Shown here piece by piece: positions 1-13,000 of a DNA stretch of 64,000 nucleotides (position 1 is the stretch's first letter; the number at the start of each line of letters is the position of its first letter). A program made the translations under genes and the position numbers. This stretch comes from Scolanthus callimorphus (lineage: Eukaryota; Cnidaria; Anthozoa; Actiniaria; Edwardsiidae): NCBI GenBank assembly GCA_033964015.1, contig CM066913.1, positions 33,927,577 to 33,991,576 of the forward strand. The letters run 5' to 3'. Below the pieces are notes generated by a model that saw only the letters and a program-made list of their open reading frames with translations, did no database searches and had not been told where the DNA came from.

Positions 1-348
1 AAAAAAACATGACTAAAACTCTAAAATAGGCAATTTGCTTCCAACGAATTTCCTGAAACTTTGTTAACACTTAGTAGAACTGACTTCAATATGATTAACG
101 GAGTTTCGTTCAAAAATACCAGGAACTTTTTTTTGCGCGGGGTTGATCTCTCAAGGAAGGGGTCCATTTAAGCTCAGATATTATAAAAAGTATCAACGCT
201 AATGGAGATCTGATAATGCGTACATATTACCAAAAGATACCTGCTTATATTCTCCAAGATTGAAGTTCATAGCTAGTATATTTTTAAAGTTGTAGACGAA
301 AATATATTTTCGCGAAATGCGCTCTGACTTTTGCATGAGTCACCTTAA
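1..348. mobile_element. Right terminus of a TTAA/gagtcacc element (left part off window)
   Basis: The sequence atgagtcaccttaa at 335-348 is the terminus of the 41209-43256 family. The left boundary cannot be seen. Confidence 0.4.
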
Positions 349-730
349 CCACTCTCCCCCACCGTGTCACCCTTCTGCGTTTACTCCCAACGCAATTACC
401 GCAATTAGTACGAAGAGTCATAGGCCGTCTGGCTAGCGGAGCGCGACGAGCAAGATGCGCCGGGGAATGCAGTGTTGTTACACTACGATTCTAGTACTTC
501 CGGTTTAATGGATCGGCCGTCGTATCTACTACGCATGCTCAACAAGTTGGATTCTTCCAGAGCCTTTGGCTCTCGTCGCCCTCCGCTGGCCAAACGAGAG
601 AAGGTTCTGGAGACAAGATTGGTGTCGATGTACCCTTTTACAGCGCCAAATATGTGCAGATACCAGGGGGCGATGCCCTTTTGTGCATTTGACCAATTCA
701 ATCACAATTTTGTCGCTTGTGTTGTCACAG

Positions 731-1015
731 ATGTCCTTGCCGCGCCGTCTGTTTCTGGTGACCCCAAGAAGCGTTCGGTCACCCTGTCCTTAAGCGTAAC
801 TCCATCTGATGACACGGGGGTATTGACTGGGTACACCGTGTATTACCAGCCCCAAGGTGAAAGTGCTCAGACCATCGACGTTGCGGCAGTATCACCTTAT
901 GAGCTTGACAAGCTGAAGCCTTATACCAAATATACAGTGAAGGCGAGAGGGACAAGCGTGGTTGGGAAAGGTTTATGGAGTACTGCGATAGCATATACAA
1001 CACGGATGGCAGTTT
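731..1015 (+). CDS. RPTP exon: FN3 domain 1 (single exon)
   Basis: A complete fibronectin III fold is encoded: an AAPSV start, GYTVYYQP in the central strand, [13 protein letters not shown] near the end. The acceptor is cacag before 731 and gives phase 1. The donor is unclear. A weak GT at 1016 (gtattc) would keep phase 1 and join the next exon in frame; the usual gtaag is absent. Sequence upstream of 731 reads as intron. Confidence 0.75.
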
Positions 1016-4000
1016 GTATTCCACGTTTGTTGGTCAGCAAATCAAAACATCATGAGCTCAACTGTCCAGATATTGTAGACTATGGTCTAAACTTGAACCC
1101 TGCAGAAATAGTTAAATCATCAAAAACATTTAAAGAAGAATCATAAGCATGAATAAATTTAGAGTTGGAGAAAGCAAAAAAGCGCAAAATGGTTTTATTT
1201 CGTGATGGCAAAATCCAGTTCATGTTTTTTTTTCTTTTGTTATAATATTGTAAAGAGTATCGCAGCGTATCACCTGATAAAAGTGCATCGTGACAAATAA
1301 TGTCCGTCTTTTCTCTCTCCAAGCACCTGAAGGGAAGATGATCATCAGCAACAATCGAGTTGAATCATCTACAAGGATTAGCATCTGGTGGAAGGTGAGT
1401 AATGTAGAGATGCAGCAATTGAAAAGCAGTTGTCGGAAGCCGTACGCGCGCGGACCGCAAAGCCGTCTGGTTGGGAGGTCTTCGGTTCACTGTTTGAGTG
1501 CGCGAGTTACTTATTAACTACTGGGCATTACAGTGCAGAAATCAACACATTTCATCAAAAAGATAATTATTCAAGGGAACAGTATTGAAATTAAGAAAAA
1601 TGTGTTTTGCGCGCACCGTGAAGATTTTATTTACTTTTGAATATATACGAATGGCGTTTTTTTTCCTTCAACTATGCGCGATGAATCTTGGGGGGAAAAG
1701 CTCTTCAATCCTGAACAATTGTTTCTGTGACGTAACAACAAGGCAAGGAAAGAAGAGTCAAAAGAAGGTCTTTGTTCTTCTTTCTTTGTCTTTTTTCTTT
1801 GGCGGCTGTGGGATCTTCAATCTATGCACGTCTGGATGCTCGCATGATGTCTGATTTAGATTAAAGTTTCACCTTCTTTTCTTCTTGTTTTAGAAATCTA
1901 GCGACTATGTGCTGAATGGTGCTTTTAAAGATTACTTGATAGAATACACGGCACAAAACGGGAGAACAGACAGTGTCTCTGTGAACGACCAAAAATCGAG
2001 CTCTCGTCTGCTGATTTCTCTCAATGAGTTCACGCGCTACACGATCGCCATTTCTGCAAGGAATACTCATTACAAAGGGGCCACTAGTGACAGCATTAGT
2101 GTAAAAACACCTGAAGATGGTAAGCAAATACCAGATCTCGAGTAACAAAAACTATCATGGATTTCATTTTCCCTTGTTTTATTCCAAAACCCTTGAAAAA
2201 AATTTCATTAGATTTTCATTAATGTTTTGTTTTCGCTAGATAGATTTTAATCCAGGTGACTCTTTGATAGTGCATATTTCAGATTTCACCGTTTTCTCTC
2301 GCACGTTTTTATTTGGTGCTCTCAAAGCAGCTTTTTAATAAAAAAATGGTTAGCTTTATTATTTTCTCTTTCAAATTAGACCAGAAGAATTGTCTACCCC
2401 TTTAACTCAAACCAATGGCCATGAGGGCCCTGCATGTAATGTATTTCTAGTTGTTAAATCTACAGGAGCATGATTCCCATTTTAGCATTCATGCTTCAAT
2501 TTTGAGATGCCAACTCATTCCCGTGTCCCCTACGTTTTAGAACCGCGCCTCTCGCTAAAACTAAATTTAAACTAAATACATCTACTCAAATTCACCCGCA
2601 CAGTTTCCCTAGATTGGCCCGAAATCTCTCGTTTTGACACTCTAGACTGGCATCTATGATTTGTTATTTCCTCTACAGCTCCTGTGTGTTCTCCCATTTT
2701 GAAGCTTACGGCCTTGAGCTCTACTTCCATCCGTGTCACGTGGTACCCTCTCGTTGGCACATGTGTAAATGGTATACTCCGCGGATACAACATATCGTAC
2801 ACCAAGAGTGATGAAAATGCCCCAAAAGTGATAGACATCGACCCAAGTCTGATGACCACTGATATAGACGGACTTAACAAATACACTGAGTACAAGGTTA
2901 AAGTGCGGGGTTTTACAATCAGGCCCGGTCCATTTAGCAAGGAGGAGCATATCAAAACAAAACCAGATTGTAAGTACTTGATAGTTAATTTTGTCAAACC
3001 CATTATATATGTCGTTGTGCTTTCCACAAGAAAGAAAATATTTATACATTAATGTTATCAACAATATAAATGGTCGGTGTAAACAGCCTACCGTCTACCA
3101 TACAATATGGGAGTCACATAGAAAACGAAGCCTTCACAACGTGTGTTTCTACCTTTGCAGGCCCTGAAACGAAACCTACATTGACAAAGGTCGAGGCCGT
3201 CTCCTCGACTTCCGTTGTTGTGAACTGGCAGGTAGTTATCACGAACGCCGATCTTGTATTTACTGTCACGCGTCAATAAACGCGTGGAAGAGCTCACTGC
3301 GCTGCGCGTAGCGCTCTTCACGATCCGGGACCAAAAAGAACTAAACACAAGGCCCATCACCAACCAAGAGCCTGTGCGGAGTCTTAGCAAATCAGAACAC
3401 CCGGAAAACAATGGATCATCCGTTTGGTGATGGGCCTTTAAAGGCTATCCATGCTGTTCCCCTTCCCCTGTTCGACGTAGTTTTGTGCGCGCAGCGTTTA
3501 ATTCAATTTTTAAATAATATTTTTATTTTCTTTAATAACACATACAAAGACAATATAGATAAGATGCAACAGCATATTAACGTACATTTAGTAATGTGTA
3601 AATAAAGAGAAACAAGACCGGTTGCACAACGTTGTGTAACAATCCCATACAAGCACCCGAATCACACAGCAAAAAGCAGAACCGCCAATTCAAATTGGAT
3701 TGCTTCAACATTGGGGGAACGAGATATTTACGATACTTTTGTCCACCACCGTAATTGTCATTGTAGATATGGTTGTAAGTTTGTTTGTTAGTTAGTTTAG
3801 TTCGTTTGTTTCTGATTTTATTTGTTTCCTTGGTTTTTTGTTCGTTTTTGGCTTTTATCCGTATGTTTTGCTGTTTGTCTGTTCCTTCTTCTTTCCTTTT
3901 ATTCGTTTGTTTTACATTTCTGTTATATCAATATACTTCTGGATGGGCAGTGTAAAGCTCTTGTCACTTTTTAAGTTCACAGATCACAGTAAACTGTATG

Positions 4001-7000
4001 GTGACTTGAAAGGATATCAGATTAAATATCAACCAAAAGGGGGAGCGGCACTGTATGAAAATGTCAGTGACACTAGCGCCGGAAGCTTCACAATCAATGG
4101 GCTTGGCAAGTTCACCATGTACGATGTCGCGATCTCTGTCATGAACCAAGTGTGCATTGGTCCGTTTAGTCCATCACAAGAAGAGCAGACACTCCAGGAC
4201 GGTGCGTGAAGAATAATGTATAGATTTAGCCACTGGTTAAAAGCGGAGCTCCTTTCAGAAAGTATCAGACTGAAACATAGTTTTGAGGTCATTTTACTGA
4301 TCTTCCTGGTTTACGCTCTCGCGCTCTAATTACAAAGATTGGTTGTGACGTAATTAATTTACAGAATGATTGACAGATTATTTGACACCCTCCCGGGCCA
4401 GCAAAATCTAAAGAGTTGATAAAAGTATAGGTTTTAAAGTCTTACATTGTACATTACAGTTATATTTCAGTTTAAATAATAGTTATATCTCATTGTGTTC
4501 GTAGAGTTCTTTGATTTTTTGAGTTGCCTGTTTAGCGGCAGTACGTGATGTACGATTTTCTGGTATGATGACTTCTGGAACGTCGTCTGCTTCAATTGTT
4601 CCTCAAACATCTCAAAGGGGTATAATCTTTCTATTGGCCTTGAAATGTGATTCCCGTTGCTTGTTCGTAATGTAACGGAACGTACTTGTCCATCCTTACC
4701 AGGGTGTAACTCTATGACGATAGCTGATTTCCACTGGCTGCGTGGTGTATTATCATGAATTAGCACAATTTGTCCTTTGGCCACTAGTTGTTTAGGTGTC
4801 GTTTTGACTTTCTGTGACGAGTGGTATTCTCTCAGATTCGTTAGGTATTCATTGCGCCATTGTTTCCAAAATATCTGCATTAGTTGTTGATGGTACTTTG
4901 CTCTCTTGGTTAATTCGCTTGCGGATGGTTCTTGCGGTATGTAGTCTTCTTCTGGATCGCTTTCTGGATCAGGGAGTGTTAGTAGACGGTGACCACAGAG
5001 GAAATGAGATGGAGTCAGGGGTGGTCCGTCCTCGATGTCTAGATATGTATATGTCAAAGGTCGACTGTTGAGTACAGCTTCAATTTCTGCTAGGATAGTC
5101 TGTAGTTCCATTGTGTTTAGAGAGGCTTTTCCGATTGTTTTCTTTAGTCGTCTTTTTACTAGTCCGATCATTCTTTCATAAAAGTTGTCAATGGTAACCC
5201 TGAGATTGCGCGCGCTGCGTCATCTTTTAGATTAACTTGCAAATAAGCCATCTTTTCTATGTCTGGTAGTTCAGTATTTTGGTGGACTGTCGCGCTAAAA
5301 CAATCCCAAAACGTTTGCCAATTGAGTGGGTCACCATGAAACGGCTTGAGACTTATTTTTGGCAGATGAACGTGCATTCTAGTTGAGGGCGTTTGCGGTT
5401 CAGTATTTAATTGTAACGGTCTTACCGGCGGTTTCTTGTTTTCGATGTATTTGCGTATTTTGATTTTAATTAACGATATGTTGTCCTGTAGGGTGAGCGC
5501 TTCTTCCGTGTCTTTTTCTATATCTTTAGGGGATTCCAGTAGAATTTGAATACTTTGATCCATAGCTGAAATCTCGATTTCTCGTTTAGTAAGGCGCTCT
5601 AAGATGGCAGTGAGTTCCTCGGACTCATCAGCTCCTTCGATGGCTAACAGGCGGTCGCCTTCTTGAAATCTTGGGTGCAGTGGCCTTTGTAGGCTCCTCG
5701 GACTGCCTTTAGTCTAGGTAGATCCTTAGACATCTTTAGGTTTGTCTAATACCAAGTTTCGGCACCAGTTTCAGAAAGTATCAGACTGAAACATAGTTTT
5801 GAGGTCATTTTACTGATCTTCCTGGTTTACGCTCTCGCGCTCTAATTACAAAGATTGGTTGTGACGTAATTAATTTACAGAATGATTGACAGATTATTTG
5901 ACAGCTCCCGGTTACATCTTTTTTACTGTGTTAAGGTATGAGTATACCTTTGCGCGAGGGATGTCACTTTTTCGCGAAAAAAAATCACTGTCGTGTCATT
6001 ATTTACACTACAAGGGCCAATTATATATCGTTTTAAAGCTTATGGAACGGCCTTACTTACTAAGTGGTATATTTCTATGCAACGGTAATTTGATGGATCA
6101 TTTTCGTCGTTTTGTGCTTCAAAGGAAAAGTACCAATTTTTGCTTTTTAAGAGTTCCTGCCACTTCCAGTTAATGTTAAAAGCTCCAGATTTCCCAAAAT
6201 GTATTCCTTAGAGTGCGATCTGAAAAAAGGTGTGCGGGATTATTGATATTTTACGTATTTGGGGAAATATCACGTGAAAAAGGTTGAAATCAGATATTTT
6301 TGGCAATGCTAACACAAAAATTAGCATAAAATATGTTTTAAAAGGAAAATCAAAAATCCCGCACACCCTTTTTTAGATCGCTTTCTAAAGAATAGATTTT
6401 GCTTATATTTGGAACTGTGCAATTTAATTGGAAGAAGATGGAACTTTTTAAAGAAAGTCGGTCCTTTTTTCTTTAGAGCTAAAAAAATATATGTTCATGT
6501 ACAATATAATGAAAACAAAAGTATTCATCGGATAGAACAATCTTTTAGCTTTAAAATGATATATGAACGACGTTTGTGGTGTAAATTGTGACGTGATACG
6601 AATTTTTTCCCCGCGAGACCCCTCAAAGGTATACTCATACCTTAATGGTGCGTTTACCTTTTATCTTTTTGGGCCGTTGCTAGGGAAAATTATAAGTCCT
6701 GCAAAAGATTCATCACGTGAAGTCATCGCGACGCTACAGAAAAAATGCTTCTCGTTCTCCATGTTATCGTTATCATTGTCGTTGGCGTGCATTTACATTT
6801 AACTGGTTCAGGCTGTTGGGTCTTTCACTACATATGTGAATGGTCAGGCAAGCCTGTCGCCGCGTTGCACAAGTACATAAATGGAATAAAGGAATTAACT
6901 TGTGTGTTAAGCGCTGTGTAAGTGCTGTGTGTTTCGGAGGGTTAACCCTAAGTAAACAGGGTCAGAGATCGTTTTCTCTTATTAGCCCCTTACTAGGGCT

Positions 7001-10000
7001 ACGGTAAGAAGCACACATGGGATATGACGTTAGCACATAAGGTTTATTCAATTTCATAGTACTTTACTCCATTTATTTGAGCTAAACATTGGATATATTC
7101 GGGAAAAAATCCACGCTCACATGGTTTAGTAGCAGTCATTGATATCATGCGTGAAAATGTGAAGAATATCACAATTTCGTGGTCCTTTAGAAGATTGTCT
7201 TTTACCAACTGATGCTGATATGATTTCTTTTCACAGCTCCTGATGCTCCACCGGATTCCTTGAAGTTCATTACGATCAACGCGACCACGTTCAACATCTC
7301 ATGGCTCCCTGTGCCTCAGCAGCTGCTGAACGGAATCATTAGAGAGTATGAACTTGACGTCAAGATCTCGAGTAACGGGACATCGCGCGTGCGGAAGAGA
7401 AGAGCGCTTACAGCAAGCACTTATAAGACACAGGCGAACTATTATATACTGTATGGCCTTTTGAGCTGTAGTAATTACACTCTAAAAGTACGAGCGTACA
7501 CTAATGACCCTGAACCAGGTCCCTACACTTCGCCAAAAACGTTACTGACGTCTCGTAAGTACATATATGTGACGAGAATCAGACGACAGGAATAACATAA
7601 TCAGGAGCCTATGAGTAGGAGCTTCTCCTCACATACAGGGCCCACGAGGCAGCGTTTTCACTGACCGATCTATTTTTAGAACAGTTCATGGCACAAATAA
7701 CATTTACATGTGAATACCTCCCATTGTTGTAATTTCATCGTAATCTATGTACGCTCTCAAGCGTAACCGACAAACAAATAATTAACCTGGCAATAATAGG
7801 TCAGGGGAAACGGTGTCTCAATTGTATAAGGTGGTTGGAGGCTTCTACTTATGTGTTCCTGACATAATATTCTATAACCTTGATACATTAATATTCCGGT
7901 TACTATGAACGCGGGAGTTTTCTGTCGTCCCTACACCAGGTTCCTATATTCCTATACGGATGCTAAAATTTGCTTAGTTTTCCCTTCGAGTACTGTCAGT
8001 TGCGACAAAGATAGTGGCTGTGGCGACGCCAAATTATGGTTGTAAGCTTAAAGGACCCGGCTGACTCTACTCATAATGCATTCACCGCATCTGTTGATCG
8101 GCACCATCAAAATAAGACCTATCCTCGGCTTGCCGTTTGTTTTGCCTATTTAGATCAAGTGCCATTCCCATGAGCGTTCTCTCTTTGTTTTCCTGCTACG
8201 CACCGAAGGATATATGAAATATGGAATTCCAACAAAGACAGAATACTCATGGGAATGCCAGTGATCTAAGACCCCGTTCACACTAGACCGGTACAAAACC
8301 GGACCGGGCGATTTTTTTATTTACGCCCACTTCATGGCACTTAGAAATTTTTAAGGCAAGTTATTGAGAAAAAAGGAAAAAGTATTCATGGTGGTGCGAA
8401 CCCTCAACCCCATGCAAATTACCCATTCATAACCCAACATCTTACACATGAGCTACGAGAGAGTTCGCAGGTCAACATCCTCCTTTTGATTCACTCATAG
8501 AACGAGAATATGTGAATCATAATGAATATTTATACTAGCTAGCCGCCATCTTGAAGTGGGCGTAAAAAATAATTCGCCCGGACCGGTACAATTCTGGTAC
8601 GGTACCGTCGCGCGTTCACACGGGACCTGCGGTACAGGACCAATTTTGGCACGGCTAGGCGTGCACGGTCCTGTGTGAACACTGTTGCAAAACGTGCCAG
8701 AATTGTACCGGTCCGGTTTTGTACCGGTCTCGTGTGAACGGAGTCTAAATGGCAAAACGTTACGCCCAATCCGAGGAGGTCTATTCAGAAACACGACAAA
8801 AAAGCTTTATTTCTTGTAAGTTTAGCACATTTTACTGTGCTTGCGCGAGAAAAACTCGTCATAGTAGAATTCACCTGCAATAAGCCAGAGTTACAAAGTA
8901 ATGCATTACGGGCAGTGTGACACAGAGGCCCTTTTAATATGTGGGGAAGGTTCAAAATGTCCTTTGGCCAAATTGTTGTCATTTGTTTTTTAATCAAAAT
9001 TACCCAAGGGTGGTCTCCAAAACCTGTGCCAGCGATTTTTAAACACAGGTAACACACTAGCCGAAAATTTTTGTTTTTGCTCAAAATCATTAACATGATA
9101 TATGTAACAGCTTAAAGGGGAACTCACACGCTTAATATTCGTCCACTGTGGACAGATAAATAAGTAAAATTGTAACCGTGGAGACACATTCATTTAATTA
9201 CGTCTACAGAGTTGTTAGACAACTGAAATATCTAGTATTGCACGTATGTTATGTATTGCAGATGTTAGAAGATGCCCCATCAGGCCCGTAGCCAGAAAAA
9301 AACGTTACCAATGCAGAGTCAGCTACATTTCCAATTTTTTGTGACTAAAGGCACCATCAAACGGTGATAAGAGTTGATGAATTAATAAGAGCTGATTACA
9401 GTTTTCCCGTTTAATCACCCATTTTTATCAGTCAGCTGCTGCCGCCAAAAGAACTGCAGGTTCATTTGGTTCCTGAACTGCAGGCTTTCCTCCGCGGACA
9501 GGAACTGGGTGCTAGTGCTCACGCTGACTCTCATCAACTCTCATCACCGCTCATCGCTTCTCGTGAGAGTAGATGAGAGTGGATGATAGATTGAACTCGC
9601 ATTAGCTTTCATCAACTCTCATCACGGTGTGATCCTTACTTAACCATTTAAGTTGGTTTCCATTTCATTTGAAATTTTGTTTTGGTTGTTCCGGTTTAAA
9701 AAATGGAATTCAGTTTTACCGAGGGGAGTGCTGGCTACGGGCCTGCTCATTAATTAACAAATCTTCGAGCAAGTTTGTTGCTCGGAAATCCACTGTGGTA
9801 ATTATAATGAACTTCCTATTGTTTGGTGATTAATCAAGCAGGTAGGTAGGTAAAACTTTAACTCACCACGCTAACCTATTAACACAAAGGCTGATTTCCA
9901 ATAGGGCGAGCGTGGGATATTAACAATAGACATTACATTAAATAACTAACTCTCAAGTTACATTAACTAGGGATCGATCTATTCTTAATACACTTATTAG

Positions 10001-13000
10001 AGCTGCCCTTTTGCAGGTCCGGGTCCACCGGCCGAGCTTAAGTCAGAGAAATTACCAGAGAGATCAATTAAACTCACATGGGAACTGCCGCGAGGATTCG
10101 AGGGGAGAGGAGAACACTTTACAGTAAGTAATGATATTCCCATTTTGGAAAATGTCTCTCTTTTTGTCATGCAATGTCTACTTAGCTGACCCCCCCCCCC
10201 CCCCCATGTTCGTTTTGTTTTATAGACTATATGCCTCTATCACGCAATATTGATTTCATATATAATAGTTATCAGAAAATACAATCCAGTTTTCAATTGT
10301 ACACATTCGTATTAGTAAAACTGCAAAGTTTCAAAATAATTATTAAAAAACTGGCTCATATCAAGAAACGGTGTCGTGTTTTAGAGATCGAACGGGCAGC
10401 AATTAGGGAAATTGAATCGATGTGAATCCACGTTTTTCTTGTGCTCGTAAGATTGCGCTGAAAGGGAACAAGTCGTACTGGCCGTCCTTTGGTACTGATG
10501 TACGTGAATACACAGCCAAGTGGAGCCAGCGGAGTCAAGTGTTTGACGGACTGATTCCAGGAACGGAATATTTCATTGATATCTCTTCGACTACAAACTG
10601 TGGAACGAGCAAGAAGACTTCCGCAAAGGAACAAACTGAAATAGTTGGTAAGTAGGTGTGGTGTTTTCGTTGAGAAACACTGTACACACATTTTATCAAT
10701 TCAAGATAGATCGGATTTCGTGACCATTCCACGAATACGCGATTTCATATATCGTTAAGTACACAGTAGGCCAAGTTCCGTTCGGCGTCGTGTTGCCGTA
10801 CTTTTCACTTGCGGTGCTCTAACGGAACTCATCTTACAAACCACTTTTACCCATCATGCACCACGGACTACATTACGTCATATCCGGTTCTTCTTGCAAA
10901 TTTCATTTCCGGTAGACACTACATAGGAACACAAACAAAATCAATCAATCAATCATCGTTAATATATGTCTCTAAGTTTTTAAATGTTTTTACCAAGCTG
11001 GCTGGACCGTTGTGCAACCTGTTATTGTCCTGCTGGAAACACGTTTTTTTTTCCTCAGCGCCTCTCCCTCCATCTGTTGGTGATATTAGTAAGACTACTA
11101 ACATTACGCTATGGACTGCCAATCAAACTAACGGACCAATCAAGTAAGACCATCTCAATAATCAAAAATTATTATGTTTATTGGGCTTCAATTCTGTCCA
11201 GGTTTATGGAACACATGAGTGAAGTCCTGGTTATGACACAACTGTCGGGCACACCATGGGAATCCCCCGGGGGGTGGGGGGGGACCTTTTAGGGTTTAAA
11301 ATCAGGCCGCGTCTGGTACCTTTTAGGGGGTAAAATTCGAAAACTTGCAATTTTTTTCTAGATAGGTACCTGTTAGAGTCCGTTCTAGCAAATCAAGCAA
11401 ACCACACTTGTTGGTAGCCTGAATTTCAGACGTATTTTCCCTCGTAAAAAATACGTCTTGTTGGTACCTTTTAGGGGTCAAAATCAACTAAGCGACGCCA
11501 TTTTAGGTACCTTTTAGAGGTAAAATCGAAAGTTCCCGACGAGCACCCCCGCCCCAAAAATTATGGGAGTCCCCCCCCCCCCCCCCCCCCCCGGGATGGC
11601 CATCCCTCCACCGATAAAATGCGTATAAAGTCAATTAACGTGGAGAGCAAGTTACTGGGCTTTTCAACTGAATTTAACAAATTTCCAGAGGTTTTGAGTG
11701 GTGTGGACTCTTATTTACCACGCTATTACGCCATCATCGTGGTCAAAATGTTGTGGACTCACGAGCCACGAAGATGGCGTAAAAAGTGGTAAATAAGAGT
11801 CCACACCACTCAAAACCTCTGGAAATTTGTTTTTTACAATGACAAAATGCCAAATGATATGCTTATGATCATTTTCCGTTGCAAATAGCGCGCGCATTCG
11901 AACAGTTTCCCAGTGTTGTTGAGCCGCGCGCGCAAGCTGATTTCTCGTTTTGCGAGAAAGCTAACTGTTATGGTAAAAAACTTTATTCCTTATCACATGT
12001 TATTCACATTTTATTAATATTTTTTTTTGCATTTGGGTTTTATATTTACACACAAACATACAGACATACACAAAACAGCGCACCATTCATGCTATTCAAG
12101 GATTTGAGTTGCCTTTTTGCTGATTGCCATTTATTTTCTAGCTGGTACCAGATCATAGTCTATAGAGAGAAGTCGGAGAACAAGAACCTGACAGACTCGG
12201 AGGCTAAAAATCTCGATGACTACCGCACAGCTGAGGAGAAAGGTCTCCATTACTATATCACGGCAGAGCTACCGGCCTCGAGTATGGGCACCGATAGATG
12301 GATGATAGTGGGCGAGGGGGATACGTTCCCTGGTTGGAAGAAGACCTTTGACAATGTGCAACTTGATGAATCACAAAAGTTCAAGATCTACATCCGGGCT
12401 ATGACATATACAAGCAGTAAGGTAACAGATTGTGAAATAACAATACTTTTGTCTCATTTATTTTTCCCCTATAGAGCACCGTAACAAACTCAGGGTTCTG
12501 ATAGGTTCTTAGAGCGCGCGCGGGCACTATTTTTATCAACATTTTGACCGCTCTTATTACGCCATGACGTGGTATAAAAGAGGACATACCACACAAAATC
12601 AGAGGACATCTTTTTATACCACATCAAAAATGCATAAATAAGAAGTAAACACAAATAAACGGTTTTACGCGCGCGCAGCCAAACGGTGTTTTTATTGGTT
12701 CTTTTAGCGCGCGCGCTCTGATGATGGCGTGTTTCGTGGTACACTTTAGCTGCAGTTGGAAATTGTTGTCTTCATTATTTATGCATTCATTTTCAATTCC
12801 ATTATGACCTCTTATTGTTAATTTCACCTGTTTTAGCCCCTCGCCGGAGAAGTCGCATTGGCTGCAATTGTTCCAGGTACAAAGTTCTTTACATGAGCAG
12901 AATATAAGCGAGCCCTTATAAGAAATAATAACGGGACAAACCCATGCGATCCAAGTAGCTCCTATACCCTTGTAATCCTGATTTTCCAACCCTTTAGATC

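Larger units (their letters stand above)
4253..5903 (-). mobile_element. Internally deleted Pao/BEL LTR retrotransposon
   Basis: Two identical 135-bp direct repeats (4253-4387 and 5769-5903) flank the element, with a 5-bp target duplication gctcc at 4248-4252 and 5904-5908. The LTRs read TGTCAAATAATC from the minus strand. Inside, on the minus strand, lies a DUF1759-like gag fragment (5168-5563, [16 protein letters not shown]) fused near 5190 to the end of a Pao-type integrase with its DUF5641-like tail (4467-5195, [11 protein letters not shown]). Protease, reverse transcriptase, RNase H and the integrase core are missing, and gag has an upstream frameshift near 5660. A purine tract next to the 4387 LTR and a TGGTGCCGAAAC primer-site-like stretch next to 5769 fit this orientation. 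It cannot transpose on its own. Identical LTRs imply recent insertion. Confidence 0.92.

Noticed and set aside
472..730. Extension of FN3-1 exon upstream to 472
   Set aside because: The frame is open by chance; a good acceptor at 730 with matching phase 1 marks the exon start and upstream residues show no FN3 pattern.
3983..4201. Acceptor cacag at 3982 for the FN3-4 second half
   Set aside because: It would give phase 1 while the preceding exon leaves in phase 0; the acceptor at 3975 fits.
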